Assembly (NCBI GenBank): GCA_905235715.1
Contig: CAJONB010000017.1
Location: 1-33,630, forward strand
Origin: an uncultured Ruminococcus sp.
GTDB lineage: Bacteria; Bacillota; Clostridia; Oscillospirales; Acutalibacteraceae
Length of the DNA: 33,630 nucleotides
Reading direction: 5' to 3'
Position numbers and translations under genes: made by a program. Every line of letters begins with the position of its first letter. Positions within the stretch are counted from its first letter, which is position 1. Positions 17,147-24,660 of this stretch are shown piece by piece. Under the pieces are notes generated by a model. It did not search any database and was not told the origin of the DNA. It saw only the letters and a program-made list of their open reading frames with translations.

Positions 17147-17273
17147 TACTGATTTTCAATAAAAACTCGATGATTATTAGAATAAATATCATATCGGATA
17201 ATGAGCGCCAATCGACCGTTCTGTCCGTTCGGCGCCCGGATTGAAATAAATTCAAAGAACCAAGTCGTTTTTA

Positions 17274-17302
17274 TTGAAGTCGAATTATTCTTGTGATATA
17301 AT
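17274..17302 (+). promoter_or_regulatory. Sigma-A promoter of the first STAS gene
   Basis: TTGAAG (17274-17279) and a perfect TATAAT (17297-17302) are spaced by 17 bases, 63 bases ahead of the ATG. This separates the STAS gene from the Pel operon, whose end shows no clear U-run terminator. Confidence 0.75.
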
Positions 17303-17364
17303 ATTTCAGAGAAGCCGGCACCGTTCTCACCTATACAAAAAGTAAAGCTCAAGGAAGGGATTGT

Positions 17365-17613
17365 ATGTTTTCGTTAACGGGAAAAATCGATTCATCCAAC
17401 GTCGCCGAGTGGGAGAAAAAGCTGCTCGCGGAAAAGCCGACCGAAATCGACGCGTCACAGCTCACGTATGTTTCCTCGGCAGGGCTGAGAGCCTTGCTCA
17501 GGCTCAGACAAGAAGTGGGCGGGGTTTCCGTTTTCAACGTCAGTCCATACGTGTATGAAATCTTTGATGTAACGGGCTTTACTCAGCTTTTTAATATTGA
17601 GAAAATAAAATGA
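17365..17613 (+). CDS. STAS-domain protein (anti-sigma-factor-antagonist type)
   Basis: An 82-residue single STAS domain, the SpoIIAA/RsbV type of switch protein that is inactivated by serine phosphorylation from an RsbW-like kinase. The motif YVSSAGLRALL places candidate phosphoserines at 37 and 38, at the start of the usual helix. Shorter than the second STAS protein in this window (98 residues); both share GKID/GRID near the N-terminus and a NVxxxVxEIF(D/E)VTGF C-terminus, so they are paralogs. AAGGAAGGG precedes the ATG and the gene has its own strong promoter. No kinase or phosphatase gene adjoins it; the nearest candidate kinase is the MATE-fused ATPase domain 2 kb downstream. Confidence 0.9.
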   Translation: MFSLTGKIDSSNVAEWEKKLLAEKPTEIDASQLTYVSSAGLRALLRLRQEVGGVSVFNVSPYVYEIFDVTGFTQLFNIEKIK

Positions 17614-17640
17614 CTCTAACACTGAAAATACAGTAAAAAA

Positions 17641-17673
17641 GGGGCTGTCGCACTAAGAAAATGCGACAGCCCC
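17641..17673. repeat. GGGGCTGTCGCA hairpin repeat, copy 1
   Basis: A perfect 12-bp stem: 17641-17652 pairs with 17662-17673 around a 9-base loop. The same hairpin recurs at 19197 and 30263 in the opposite orientation, judged by the loop. A half copy (TGCGACAGCC) lies at 18082-18091. Here six A residues precede it, so it could terminate minus-strand transcription of the oxidoreductase gene. Confidence 0.85.
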
Positions 17674-17679
17674 TCATTG

Positions 17680-18071
17680 TGTCATCCTGAGCATTAGCGA
17701 AGGATTTTATACTAAACTCAAATAAAAAGTAGCCAATCTTAACGGTCTGATTTCTGCAATACTTCGTTGACGTCGTCGCTCGCCGTACTCACTGAGAGCG
17801 GTCAGGTATGACCACTCTCGTGCTCATGTGGCGGCTCCTCCTCTCCCCAACACGCGGGGCGTGTCGGGGACCCCGAAAATTGACAGGCGCCAGCCTGCCT
17901 GCGTCCTTCGCCTCGTCTTGCAAAAATCATCCTCGTTAATCTAAGTCCACCTTTTAATTGAGATTAGTATTATCGTGCTCGTGCAATCTATCCAAAGGAT
18001 TATACCTATCATGTGTCATCTGACCGAAAGGTGAGCACTTTCAAATTCTTCGGCAAAGCCTCAGAATGACA
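17680..18071. mobile_element. TGTCATYCTGAG-type MITE, copy A, interrupted
   Basis: Terminal inverted repeats TGTCATCCTGAGC...GAAGGAT (17680-17706) and ATTCTTCGG...CTCAGAATGACA (18045-18071) bound the element. A 260-bp second element is inserted after a TTA at 17707-17709. Removing it together with one TTA copy rejoins GAAGGATTTTATCGTGC, matching copy B (30135-30256) read on the other strand, GAAGGATCTTATCGTGC. The inner part 17973-18042 is recognisably the same as 30159-30228 reversed. No protein is encoded. Together with its insertion and the flanking hairpins it fills the 493-base gap between the STAS and oxidoreductase genes. Confidence 0.82.
17710..17969 (+). mobile_element. 260-bp MITE-like element with structured GC-rich core, copy 1
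   Basis: Ends are TACTAA... and ...TTAGTA with imperfect inverted repeats of 20 or more bases (left ACTAAACTCAAATAAAAAG, right CTTTTAATTGAGATTAGT). TTA flanks both ends (17707-17709 and 17970-17972) as a target duplication. The GC-rich core, 17772-17912, is about 94% identical by hand count to the reversed core of copy 2. It holds three hairpins: 17794-17819 (GAGAG-c-GGTCA stem), 17845-17869 (CCCCAACACGC stem) and 17884-17897 (CAGGC/GCCTG). All nine differences lie outside stems. No open frame stands out; a structured RNA is possible. Confidence 0.82.
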
Positions 18072-18106
18072 TTTTTCATTTTGCGACAGCCTCGTGTTCC
18101 TTTTCC

Positions 18107-18658
18107 TCAAGGTTTGATATTATCAATCGCCGACTGTACGATTGCTTCTGCGTCAAAGCCGTCGACGTCGAGCATTTCCGCCTTGATCAGCTCGGTTTCC
18201 TCGATGCCGAAATTCGCGGTTGCCAGTTGTCTGACATAATGATAGCTGTAGTCGGGGACGAAGGGACCGCCCGCGGTCGTGACATAATACAGCTTTTTTG
18301 CCTTGCATAAGCCGTGCTGTCTGCCGTCGGCGCCGAATTTTGTCACGATACCTACGACATAAATGTTTTCAAAATACGCTTTCAGTATCGCGGGGAACGA
18401 CAAATCCCAGAACGGCGCGGAAATCACAATGCAGTCCGCCGCCGCGAAGGCTTTTGCATAGCGGAACATTGGGTCGCTGTAATTGCCGCTTTTCACCAGC
18501 TCCGTTCGCTTGTTCAGGCTTTCGCCGTCGAGCGGCTTGAGGTCTTCGCCCGGCAAATACAGTTCTTCAAAGGGCTCGCCGATTTTATCGAGCAGCGCCC
18601 GCGCGATTCTGTCGGTGCGTGATGCTTCTCTGACGCACGCATTGATATAAAGTACCAT
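18107..18658 (-). CDS. Flavodoxin-fold NAD(P)H-dependent oxidoreductase (azoreductase-like)
   Basis: A 183-residue protein of the flavodoxin-2 type: FMN-binding enzymes that pass electrons from NAD(P)H to quinones, azo dyes or similar acceptors. The strand-loop INACVREASRT near residue 5 matches the FMN phosphate loop position. APFWDLSFPAILKAYFENI (about 81-99) matches the dimer/FMN segment of AzoR and related quinone reductases, and TTAGGPF (about 127) fits the third FMN loop. Soluble. It runs opposite to its neighbours, with AGAGGAG before its ATG and a consensus promoter. It probably has no link with the STAS genes. Exact substrate cannot be told. Confidence 0.86.
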   Translation of the reverse strand: MVLYINACVREASRTDRIARALLDKIGEPFEELYLPGEDLKPLDGESLNKRTELVKSGNYSDPMFRYAKAFAAADCIVISAPFWDLSFPAILKAYFENIYVVGIVTKFGADGRQHGLCKAKKLYYVTTAGGPFVPDYSYHYVRQLATANFGIEETELIKAEMLDVDGFDAEAIVQSAIDNIKP

Positions 18659-18729
18659 TTTCTGCTCCTCTGACGGAGTTATCTCCGTGCTTTCTTTCGT
18701 GATTTTACCGGTGACGGTAATGCTACAAT

Positions 18730-18759
18730 ATTATAAGTCCGTATCGGTGCATTTGTCAA
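18730..18759 (-). promoter_or_regulatory. Sigma-A promoter of the oxidoreductase gene
   Basis: On the minus strand, a perfect TTGACA (18759-18754) and a perfect TATAAT (18735-18730) are spaced by 18 bases, giving a leader of about 65 bases before the ATG at 18658. Confidence 0.82.
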
Positions 18760-18834
18760 ATGAATCTTGTCACAATCCCGCCGCGCCGTGCGGTGAAAAA
18801 AAGAATGGCTTTTGAGAAATATTTGCGGATTTGC

Positions 18835-18864
18835 TTGATTTTGGGTGCCGGATACTGATATAAT
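18835..18864 (+). promoter_or_regulatory. Sigma-A promoter of the small membrane protein gene
   Basis: TTGATT (18835-18840) and TATAAT (18859-18864) are spaced by 18 bases, 27 bases before the ATG at 18892. Divergent from the oxidoreductase promoter. Confidence 0.75.
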
Positions 18865-18891
18865 AGAGAAAATAAAAAGGAGGATACTGTT

Positions 18892-19176
18892 ATGAAAATG
18901 AAAAGAATATTGACCACGGTTATCGGCACCGTACTTGTTTTTGGAATATATACACTCTTAGATTTTCTCTATTCTACCTTTATCAGTCATTCTGCGTTTA
19001 CGTTTGATACCGGCTCTAACCTGATTACGCCTGTTGTTGTCGGCGTACTGATTTTCGGTGTGCTGATACCCATGAACGACAAGGATATGGATAAGTCAAA
19101 GATCAAGTACGAGGGAATTAATGAAAAACGCCACCATAAGGCGCCCGCTGAGGAAGAAGAAAAAGAAAACCGTTGA
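18892..19176 (+). CDS. Small two-segment membrane protein, function unknown
   Basis: I do not recognise this 94-residue protein. Two hydrophobic segments (about 7-27 and 44-62) are joined by a short probably exposed loop. A charged cytosolic tail rich in Lys and Glu ends EEEEKENR. It is a real gene: GGAGG precedes the ATG at good spacing, a consensus promoter lies just upstream, and a strong terminator follows 20 bases after the stop. It is transcribed alone, between the oxidoreductase and the MATE gene. Confidence 0.8.
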   Translation: MKMKRILTTVIGTVLVFGIYTLLDFLYSTFISHSAFTFDTGSNLITPVVVGVLIFGVLIPMNDKDMDKSKIKYEGINEKRHHKAPAEEEEKENR

Positions 19177-19196
19177 ACGGAAAATACTCAACAGCG

Positions 19197-19231
19197 GGGC
19201 TGTCGCATTTCCTTAGTGCGACAGCCCTTTT
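19197..19231 (+). terminator. Terminator made from the GGGGCTGTCGCA hairpin repeat, copy 2
   Basis: Stem GGGCTGTCGCA (19197-19207) pairs perfectly with TGCGACAGCCC (19217-19227), followed by TTTT. It ends the small membrane protein gene. Same repeat family as 17641-17673 and 30263-30294. Confidence 0.85.
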
Positions 19232-19347
19232 ACGCGGCGGATGTTCTTTTGCGATTATCACAATACCTTGTAGGGACGATTGAGGACGGCTACAAGATAT
19301 GACTTTATCAAATGCGCGGAAAATGCTCCGTTTTTCGGCAAAACCTA

Positions 19348-19376
19348 TTGAAATAAAAGGCTTTGTGTGCTAATAT
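19348..19376 (+). promoter_or_regulatory. Promoter candidate for the MATE-ATPase gene
   Basis: TTGAAA (19348-19353) and TAATAT (19371-19376) are spaced by 17 bases, about 43 bases before the ATG at 19419. Confidence 0.55.
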
Positions 19377-19418
19377 GAAACAAAAGCATATTTTAATAGA
19401 TTGGGAAGGGTTTCTTTT

Positions 19419-21191
19419 ATGAACGGAAACGGAAAAATCATCACAAAGCTGTTCCGCGGAACGGTCATCAGTATTATCGCGGCGACCGTAGCGGCGATGA
19501 TCGGCATTGTGGTGGACGGTATTGTTATCGGTCGTTTTTTGGGTGAGGACGGCATGGCGGCGTATACGCTGGTAATGCCCGTCGTCAATCTCGCCACCGC
19601 GTTCAGCGGAATTTTGGCGACAGGCTCACAGGTACTCTGTGCGCACCATCTGGGTGCGGGCGATAAGACGAAGGCGCGAAAATCATTCACGGCTTGTATG
19701 ATCATCACCGTCGCCGTTTCGGTGATTCTGATGGTAGGCATCCTTCTGTTCAAGGAGGAGATCTGCGTCATTCTCGGCGCTAAAACCGATGTTCTGCTGA
19801 AGGGCTCGACGGATTATCTGCTCGGCGTCATGTTTGCGCTGCCGTCGGTACTGTTCCTCTTTGAATTCAACGCCCTGATGCGCCTTGACGGCGACGCGAA
19901 CCGCGTTGTCGTAGCGGTTGCCGTGATGACCGCGCTGGATATCGCGGGCGATTTGCTGAATGTGCTGGTTTTTAAGGGCGGACTGTTCGGCATGGGTCTT
20001 GCCACCTCCATCAGCTACGGCATCGGACTGATTATCATGCTCCTGCATTTTACCAAGAAGGATATTATCTTCAAGCCGTATTTCAAGGGAATCAAGTTCA
20101 AGGACTTCGGCGAAATCTTTGTCACCGGCTCCTCGTCGGGGGTCGGCTCTGCTTCGGCAATGATGCGTGTTGCGATAATCAACCGCATTCTGGTCGGCGT
20201 TGTCACCACGGCATTTGCCAGTACGGCGCTGGCGGCGTTCGGCATTGTGAATACGGTCATTAATCTCGTTTCGTCCATCATGGTCGGCGTCGGCATGACC
20301 TGTGCGACAATCGCGGGTCTGATGATAGGCGAGCAGGACCGTTCCGCTATGATCTCGCTGATTAAGGTGACGGTCAGAACCGCGCTGCTGATGGGCGCCG
20401 GCTTTGCAATCGTACTCTTTGCGGGAGCGAATTGGATTGCGGGTGTTTTCAGCGAAAGCAGCAATCCCGAAATGATTTCCCTTGCCGCGAGAGGCTTGCG
20501 GTTCTACGCGGTCGCGATTCTTCTGTACGGCGTCAACAACGCCTTTGTAAACTATACACAGGGCTTAAAGCGGATGGCGATTTCCAACACCTACTGCTTC
20601 CTGCAGAACTTTGTATTCATCATCGTTCCCGCGCTGGCATTATCCGGCATCATAGGCACCGACGCGGTATGGGCGTCGTTCATTATCGGCGAGGTGCTGA
20701 CGATGCTCGCGATTTTCGGACTGGCGGCACATTACAAGCACGGTTTTCCTCATACATACGACGATTTCCTTTTCCTGAAGGAACCGTTCGGCATTGCGCC
20801 CGAGAACGCCTTTGAATTTTCTATCGAGAATCAGGACGCCGTGATTCCTGCTTCCGAGGCGGCGCGCGATTTTTGTGAGAGTCACGGAGCAACGCCGAAG
20901 CAGGCGTATCTGATGTCCCTCTTTGTTGAGGAGCTGTGCAACAACGTCATCGAATTCGGCTTTGCCGACGGCAAGAAGCACACCATTGAAATCCGTATCC
21001 TGAACACGGAGGACGGCTGGATTCTCCGCTACAGGGACAACTGCAATGCGTTCGACCCGGTCGAATGGCTCAAGCTCCATGAACAGGACGACCCGACTGC
21101 CAATATCGGTATCCGTATGGTCTGCGGTATGGCGAAGGACGTCAAATATCTCAGCACCATGGATTTGAACAATCTGACCGTTTATCTTTAA
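19419..21191 (+). CDS. MATE-family transporter fused to an RsbW-like ATPase domain
   Basis: Residues 1-450 are a MATE-type carrier with about 12 membrane segments (start MNGNGKIITKLFRGT; MRLDGDANR in the middle). Residues about 465-590 form a GHKL ATPase domain of the anti-sigma serine-kinase type: N box EELCNNVIEFGF, then a D-N-C-N-A-FDP loop in which Cys stands in place of the usual Gly, and ANIGIRMV. RsbW/SpoIIAB kinases phosphorylate STAS proteins, and a STAS gene follows directly, so the kinase domain would sit on the inner face of a transporter. Start 19419 is chosen over a TTG at 19401 because GGGAAGGG lies eight bases before it. Its substrate is unknown. The fusion is clear; kinase activity is inferred. 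Confidence 0.88.
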   Translation: MNGNGKIITKLFRGTVISIIAATVAAMIGIVVDGIVIGRFLGEDGMAAYTLVMPVVNLATAFSGILATGSQVLCAHHLGAGDKTKARKSFTACMIITVAVSVILMVGILLFKEEICVILGAKTDVLLKGSTDYLLGVMFALPSVLFLFEFNALMRLDGDANRVVVAVAVMTALDIAGDLLNVLVFKGGLFGMGLATSISYGIGLIIMLLHFTKKDIIFKPYFKGIKFKDFGEIFVTGSSSGVGSASAMMRVAIINRILVGVVTTAFASTALAAFGIVNTVINLVSSIMVGVGMTCATIAGLMIGEQDRSAMISLIKVTVRTALLMGAGFAIVLFAGANWIAGVFSESSNPEMISLAARGLRFYAVAILLYGVNNAFVNYTQGLKRMAISNTYCFLQNFVFIIVPALALSGIIGTDAVWASFIIGEVLTMLAIFGLAAHYKHGFPHTYDDFLFLKEPFGIAPENAFEFSIENQDAVIPASEAARDFCESHGATPKQAYLMSLFVEELCNNVIEFGFADGKKHTIEIRILNTEDGWILRYRDNCNAFDPVEWLKLHEQDDPTANIGIRMVCGMAKDVKYLSTMDLNNLTVYL

Positions 21192-21221
21192 ACAAGCAAG
21201 CGATAAATTAATTTTTACTTA

Positions 21222-21296
21222 TGTCATTCTGAGGAGCAAAGCGACGAAGAATCTTTATAGTCCATCGAAAGCTCCTTCACTTTGCTCAGGATGACA
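21222..21296. mobile_element. TGTCATYCTGAG-type MITE, short copy C
   Basis: A 75-bp element bounded by TGTCATTCTGAG and CTCAGGATGACA, with GAAGAATCTTTA and GCTCCTTC inside, that folds back on itself. It has the same ends as the copies at 17680 and 30135 but lacks their central part. It lies between the MATE-ATPase and STAS genes, so it would be carried in any shared transcript. Confidence 0.8.
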
Positions 21297-21361
21297 GAGC
21301 AAAAATATTAATACTATTCACTACAATAAAAATTTTTATTATATCCAAAGGAGAGACAGCT

Positions 21362-21658
21362 ATGACAATCAACACAAAACGCGAAGGAAATAAACTCTAC
21401 GCCCAGGTCAAAGGAAGAATCGACACCGTTACCGTCAGCGAGGCGGAGCGTATTCTCACTTCCGATCTTGACTCGTTAACCGAGCTGACGCTTGATTTCA
21501 AGGAGCTCGATTATATTTCATCCGCAGGACTGAGATTACTGCTTTCCCTGCAAAAAACGCTGGGCAAGCAAGGCTCAATGAAGCTGTTGAACGTGAACGA
21601 AACCGTTATGGAAATTTTTGAAGTCACGGGCTTCTCAGATATTCTGACCATTGAATGA
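21362..21658 (+). CDS. STAS-domain protein, second copy
   Basis: A 98-residue single STAS domain with LDYISSAGLRLLL; candidate phosphorylated serines are 53 and 54. It would be the natural partner of the ATPase domain encoded just upstream: phosphorylated and off, dephosphorylated and able to bind a target. AAAGGAGA precedes the ATG. Its stop touches the NRPS-like gene, so it is co-translated with that biosynthetic gene rather than with a sigma factor. No sigma factor or PP2C phosphatase is encoded in this window, so the target and the phosphatase remain unknown. Confidence 0.92.
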   Translation: MTINTKREGNKLYAQVKGRIDTVTVSEAERILTSDLDSLTELTLDFKELDYISSAGLRLLLSLQKTLGKQGSMKLLNVNETVMEIFEVTGFSDILTIE

Positions 21659-21666
21659 GGCACGAA

Positions 21667-24660
21667 ATGACTGATATTATTGAGCTGTTAGAGCAATATA
21701 CAAAAGAAAAGCCCGGCGCGGCAATCTTGTTCGATGAGGTTTATGCAAAGGGCATTACATACGCACAGCTCGACGACATGAGCGGACGTGTCTATGCTTA
21801 TCTCAAGGAGAAGGGCATCGGGAAAGAGGACTTTGTCCTGATTGATCTGCCCCGCGGCATTATGCCGGTTATCGCGATGATCGGCGTGTGGAAGGCGGGC
21901 GCGGCATGGGCGCTGGTCGAGGATACCTATGCGCCCGAGCGTATCGCCTATATCCGCGAGGACTGCGGCTGTAAGGCGGAGCTTTGCACGGCGGTCTGGG
22001 ACGAGGTCATGCATACCGAAACTCGCGAGGGTCACGAAAAGGTTGACCCGCATGACGCGGCGTATGCGATTTACACCTCCGGCACGACAGGCAACCCCAA
22101 GGGCGTTCTGCATGAATACGGCAATCTCAGCAGGGCGATTGAATCCATAGCGCTGAATGGAGAGAATCCCTTTAACAGCAAGGACAGACTGGCGCTGCTT
22201 GCGCCGATGAACTTCGTTGCTTCCGTTATCGTTATCCTTAAGGCGCTGAGCATCTTCTGCGGTAAGATATTTGTCGTCAGCTACGCCACCATCAAAAACC
22301 CGATGGCGCTCAAAAAATTCTTTGTCGAGAAGCGCATTACCATCACGTTCCTGACACCTTCCTATGTCCGTATGCTCGGCAATACGACAGGCCCGTTCCT
22401 GAGAATGCTGTTTGTCGGCAGCGAGCCTGCGAACAACGTTTATAATAAAAATCTCGATTTAATCAATATTTACGCCGCGTCCGAAAGCGGCTTTGTCGTC
22501 GGCGTGTTCAAAATCGACAAATCGTATGAGACCTGTCCCATCGGCAAGCCCGAGCTGGATATGAAAATCACCCTGCTGTCCGAGGACGGCGACGAAGAGG
22601 TCGCCGAGGGCGAGATGGGCGAGCTTTGCTTTGAGAATCCCTATGTCCGCGGCTATATCAATCTGCCTGAGGAAACCGCAAAAGCATTCCGCAACGGCGT
22701 CTATCACACCGGCGATTTGGCGCGGCTGAATCCCGACGGTAACTACGTCCTGCTGGGACGTTCCGGCGATATGATAAAGATTAACGGCAACCGTATTGAG
22801 CCGGCGGAAATCGAAGCCGCCGTCAAGCAGGTGCTGGGAATCGACTGGGCTGCCGCGCGCGGCTTTGAGGAAAACGGTAAGAGCTATCTTTGCGCGTACT
22901 TCACCGAGGACGTCACCGTTGACGGCGAAAAAATGCGCGCCGAGCTTTCCAAGCGCCTGCCGTATTATATGATTCCCGCCTACTATATCAAGATTGACAG
23001 CGTTCCGCTGAAGCCGAACGGCAAGATGGACCGTAAGGCGCTGCCGGAGCCCGATACCAAGGACTTCAGAACCGAGTACGCCGCGCCGACCAATGAGGCC
23101 GAGGAAAAGCTCTGTCACGCGATGGAAGCTGTTTTAAAGGTCGAGCAGGTCGGTATTCACGATGATTTCTATGAGATGGGCGGCGATTCGCTCGGCTCGA
23201 TTCAGCTGGTGACCGAGAGCGGCTTGCCGGGGCTGAATGCAGGCGAGATTTTCCGCGGCAGGACCCCCGAAAAAATCGCGCAGCTCTATCTTGAAGCACA
23301 CGCGAATGACGACGGCGAATCTCCCGACGTCAAAAATGCCCGTTCAATGGAGCAGGATCATCTGCTGACCGCCGAGCAGCTTTACATGGTCGACTACCAG
23401 CTTTATACGCCGAAGTCCACGATGTACAACCTGTTCACGATGATGAAGTTCGACAAGGATATGTTCGACATGGAGAAGCTCGCGGACACCATGCGTACGG
23501 CGATTAAGCATCACCCCGCCCTGCTGACCACCTTCCACTTTAACGACGACGGCGAGATTATTCAGCGTTACACCCCCGAGGTGCTCCGTGACATCCCCGT
23601 CGAAAGAATCAGCGAATTTGAGTTCAACACCATCAAGGACACGCTGGTACAGCCCTTCAAGGTCATCGGCGGTACATTGTATCGCTGCCGCGTATTCGAG
23701 ACCGAAAAGAACGGCTATGTGTTCTTTGACGTCCATCATACCCTTTTCGACGGCACCTCGTTAAAGGTGTTCATGGGCAACGTCGGCAAGTTGTATATGG
23801 GCATGATGCCCGACCCCGACTACTACTATCTTATGCTCAGCAACCGTGAGGCAATGGAAAAATCCGATTTCTACGAGGAAAGCAAGCGGTACTTTGAGGA
23901 GCATTTTGACAATATTGAATGGTCGGCATATCCCGACGTCGACCACGATTCCCGCGCGAATGAAATGGGCGAGCTGTTTTCGCCGATCGGCATCGTACAG
24001 CCGCTGCTTACCGCGATAGAACGCCGCTACAAAATCAGTCGCAACGAGTTTTTTATCACCGTTGCCGCACTTGCAATTTCCGTATACAACAAGAAGAACG
24101 ATATCAAGCTGGCGTGGATTTATAACGGCCGCGAGGATGCACAGATGATGACCAGCGTCGGACTGCTGTTCCGCGAGTTGCCTGTCGGCTTGCATTTGAG
24201 AGATGACCGCACGCTGCGCGATGTGTTCGCCGACGTGCATGAACAGGTGCAGAAGGGCATCGAGCATAGCTGTTATCCCTACCTCGACGTTCATAATACG
24301 GTCGCGACAGAAGAGGTGGCGTATCTGCTGTATCAGCAGGATATCCGCGATATGGACGGTTTGGACGGCATGGATGTAGAGACCATCGACATCCGCCAGA
24401 ACCAGGCGGCGTCACAGACGATTCTCGATATGGAAATCCTCGATGGCTCCGACGGTCTGGTTCTGATGATTGACTACGCCGCAAGCCGCTACAAGGACAG
24501 CTCCATGGAGGCGTTTAAGAATATCTTCCTGAAAATCGCGCAGTCGCTTGTTACCCAAACCTCACAAAAGGACGTTACCATCGGCGAAATCCGCAGTAAG
24601 GTTCAGGATAACTCCAATTTCTTTATCAAGATTATGAGTGTTCTCAGGAGAAAGAAGTAA
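21667..24660 (+). CDS. NRPS-like protein: adenylation - carrier - condensation
   Basis: A single-module synthetase of 997 residues. The adenylation domain (about 1-475) has YTSGTTGNPKG, YHTGDLARL, GRSGDMIKINGNRIEP and PNGKMDRKAL. The carrier domain has GGDS with the phosphopantetheine serine at 508. The condensation domain (about 575-985) has HHTLFDG (H690, H691, D695). In the A4 region, FVASV aligns with FDASV, so the aspartate that binds the alpha-amino group of amino acids is replaced by Val, hinting at a non-amino-acid acyl substrate. There is no thioesterase. GAGG six bases before the ATG at 21667 favours it over an ATG at 21655 that overlaps the STAS stop. Next gene overlaps by 1 base. 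Confidence 0.9.
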   Translation: MTDIIELLEQYTKEKPGAAILFDEVYAKGITYAQLDDMSGRVYAYLKEKGIGKEDFVLIDLPRGIMPVIAMIGVWKAGAAWALVEDTYAPERIAYIREDCGCKAELCTAVWDEVMHTETREGHEKVDPHDAAYAIYTSGTTGNPKGVLHEYGNLSRAIESIALNGENPFNSKDRLALLAPMNFVASVIVILKALSIFCGKIFVVSYATIKNPMALKKFFVEKRITITFLTPSYVRMLGNTTGPFLRMLFVGSEPANNVYNKNLDLINIYAASESGFVVGVFKIDKSYETCPIGKPELDMKITLLSEDGDEEVAEGEMGELCFENPYVRGYINLPEETAKAFRNGVYHTGDLARLNPDGNYVLLGRSGDMIKINGNRIEPAEIEAAVKQVLGIDWAAARGFEENGKSYLCAYFTEDVTVDGEKMRAELSKRLPYYMIPAYYIKIDSVPLKPNGKMDRKALPEPDTKDFRTEYAAPTNEAEEKLCHAMEAVLKVEQVGIHDDFYEMGGDSLGSIQLVTESGLPGLNAGEIFRGRTPEKIAQLYLEAHANDDGESPDVKNARSMEQDHLLTAEQLYMVDYQLYTPKSTMYNLFTMMKFDKDMFDMEKLADTMRTAIKHHPALLTTFHFNDDGEIIQRYTPEVLRDIPVERISEFEFNTIKDTLVQPFKVIGGTLYRCRVFETEKNGYVFFDVHHTLFDGTSLKVFMGNVGKLYMGMMPDPDYYYLMLSNREAMEKSDFYEESKRYFEEHFDNIEWSAYPDVDHDSRANEMGELFSPIGIVQPLLTAIERRYKISRNEFFITVAALAISVYNKKNDIKLAWIYNGREDAQMMTSVGLLFRELPVGLHLRDDRTLRDVFADVHEQVQKGIEHSCYPYLDVHNTVATEEVAYLLYQQDIRDMDGLDGMDVETIDIRQNQAASQTILDMEILDGSDGLVLMIDYAASRYKDSSMEAFKNIFLKIAQSLVTQTSQKDVTIGEIRSKVQDNSNFFIKIMSVLRRKK

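Noticed and set aside
17147-17273. Terminator after the HD-GYP gene
   Set aside because: A weak GCGCC/GGCGC pairing exists but has no U-run, so I do not call it.
17640-18100. CRISPR array or tRNA cluster in the repeat-rich spacer
   Set aside because: Repeats are inverted and belong to different families with no regular spacing; no cloverleaf or CCA-type end was seen.
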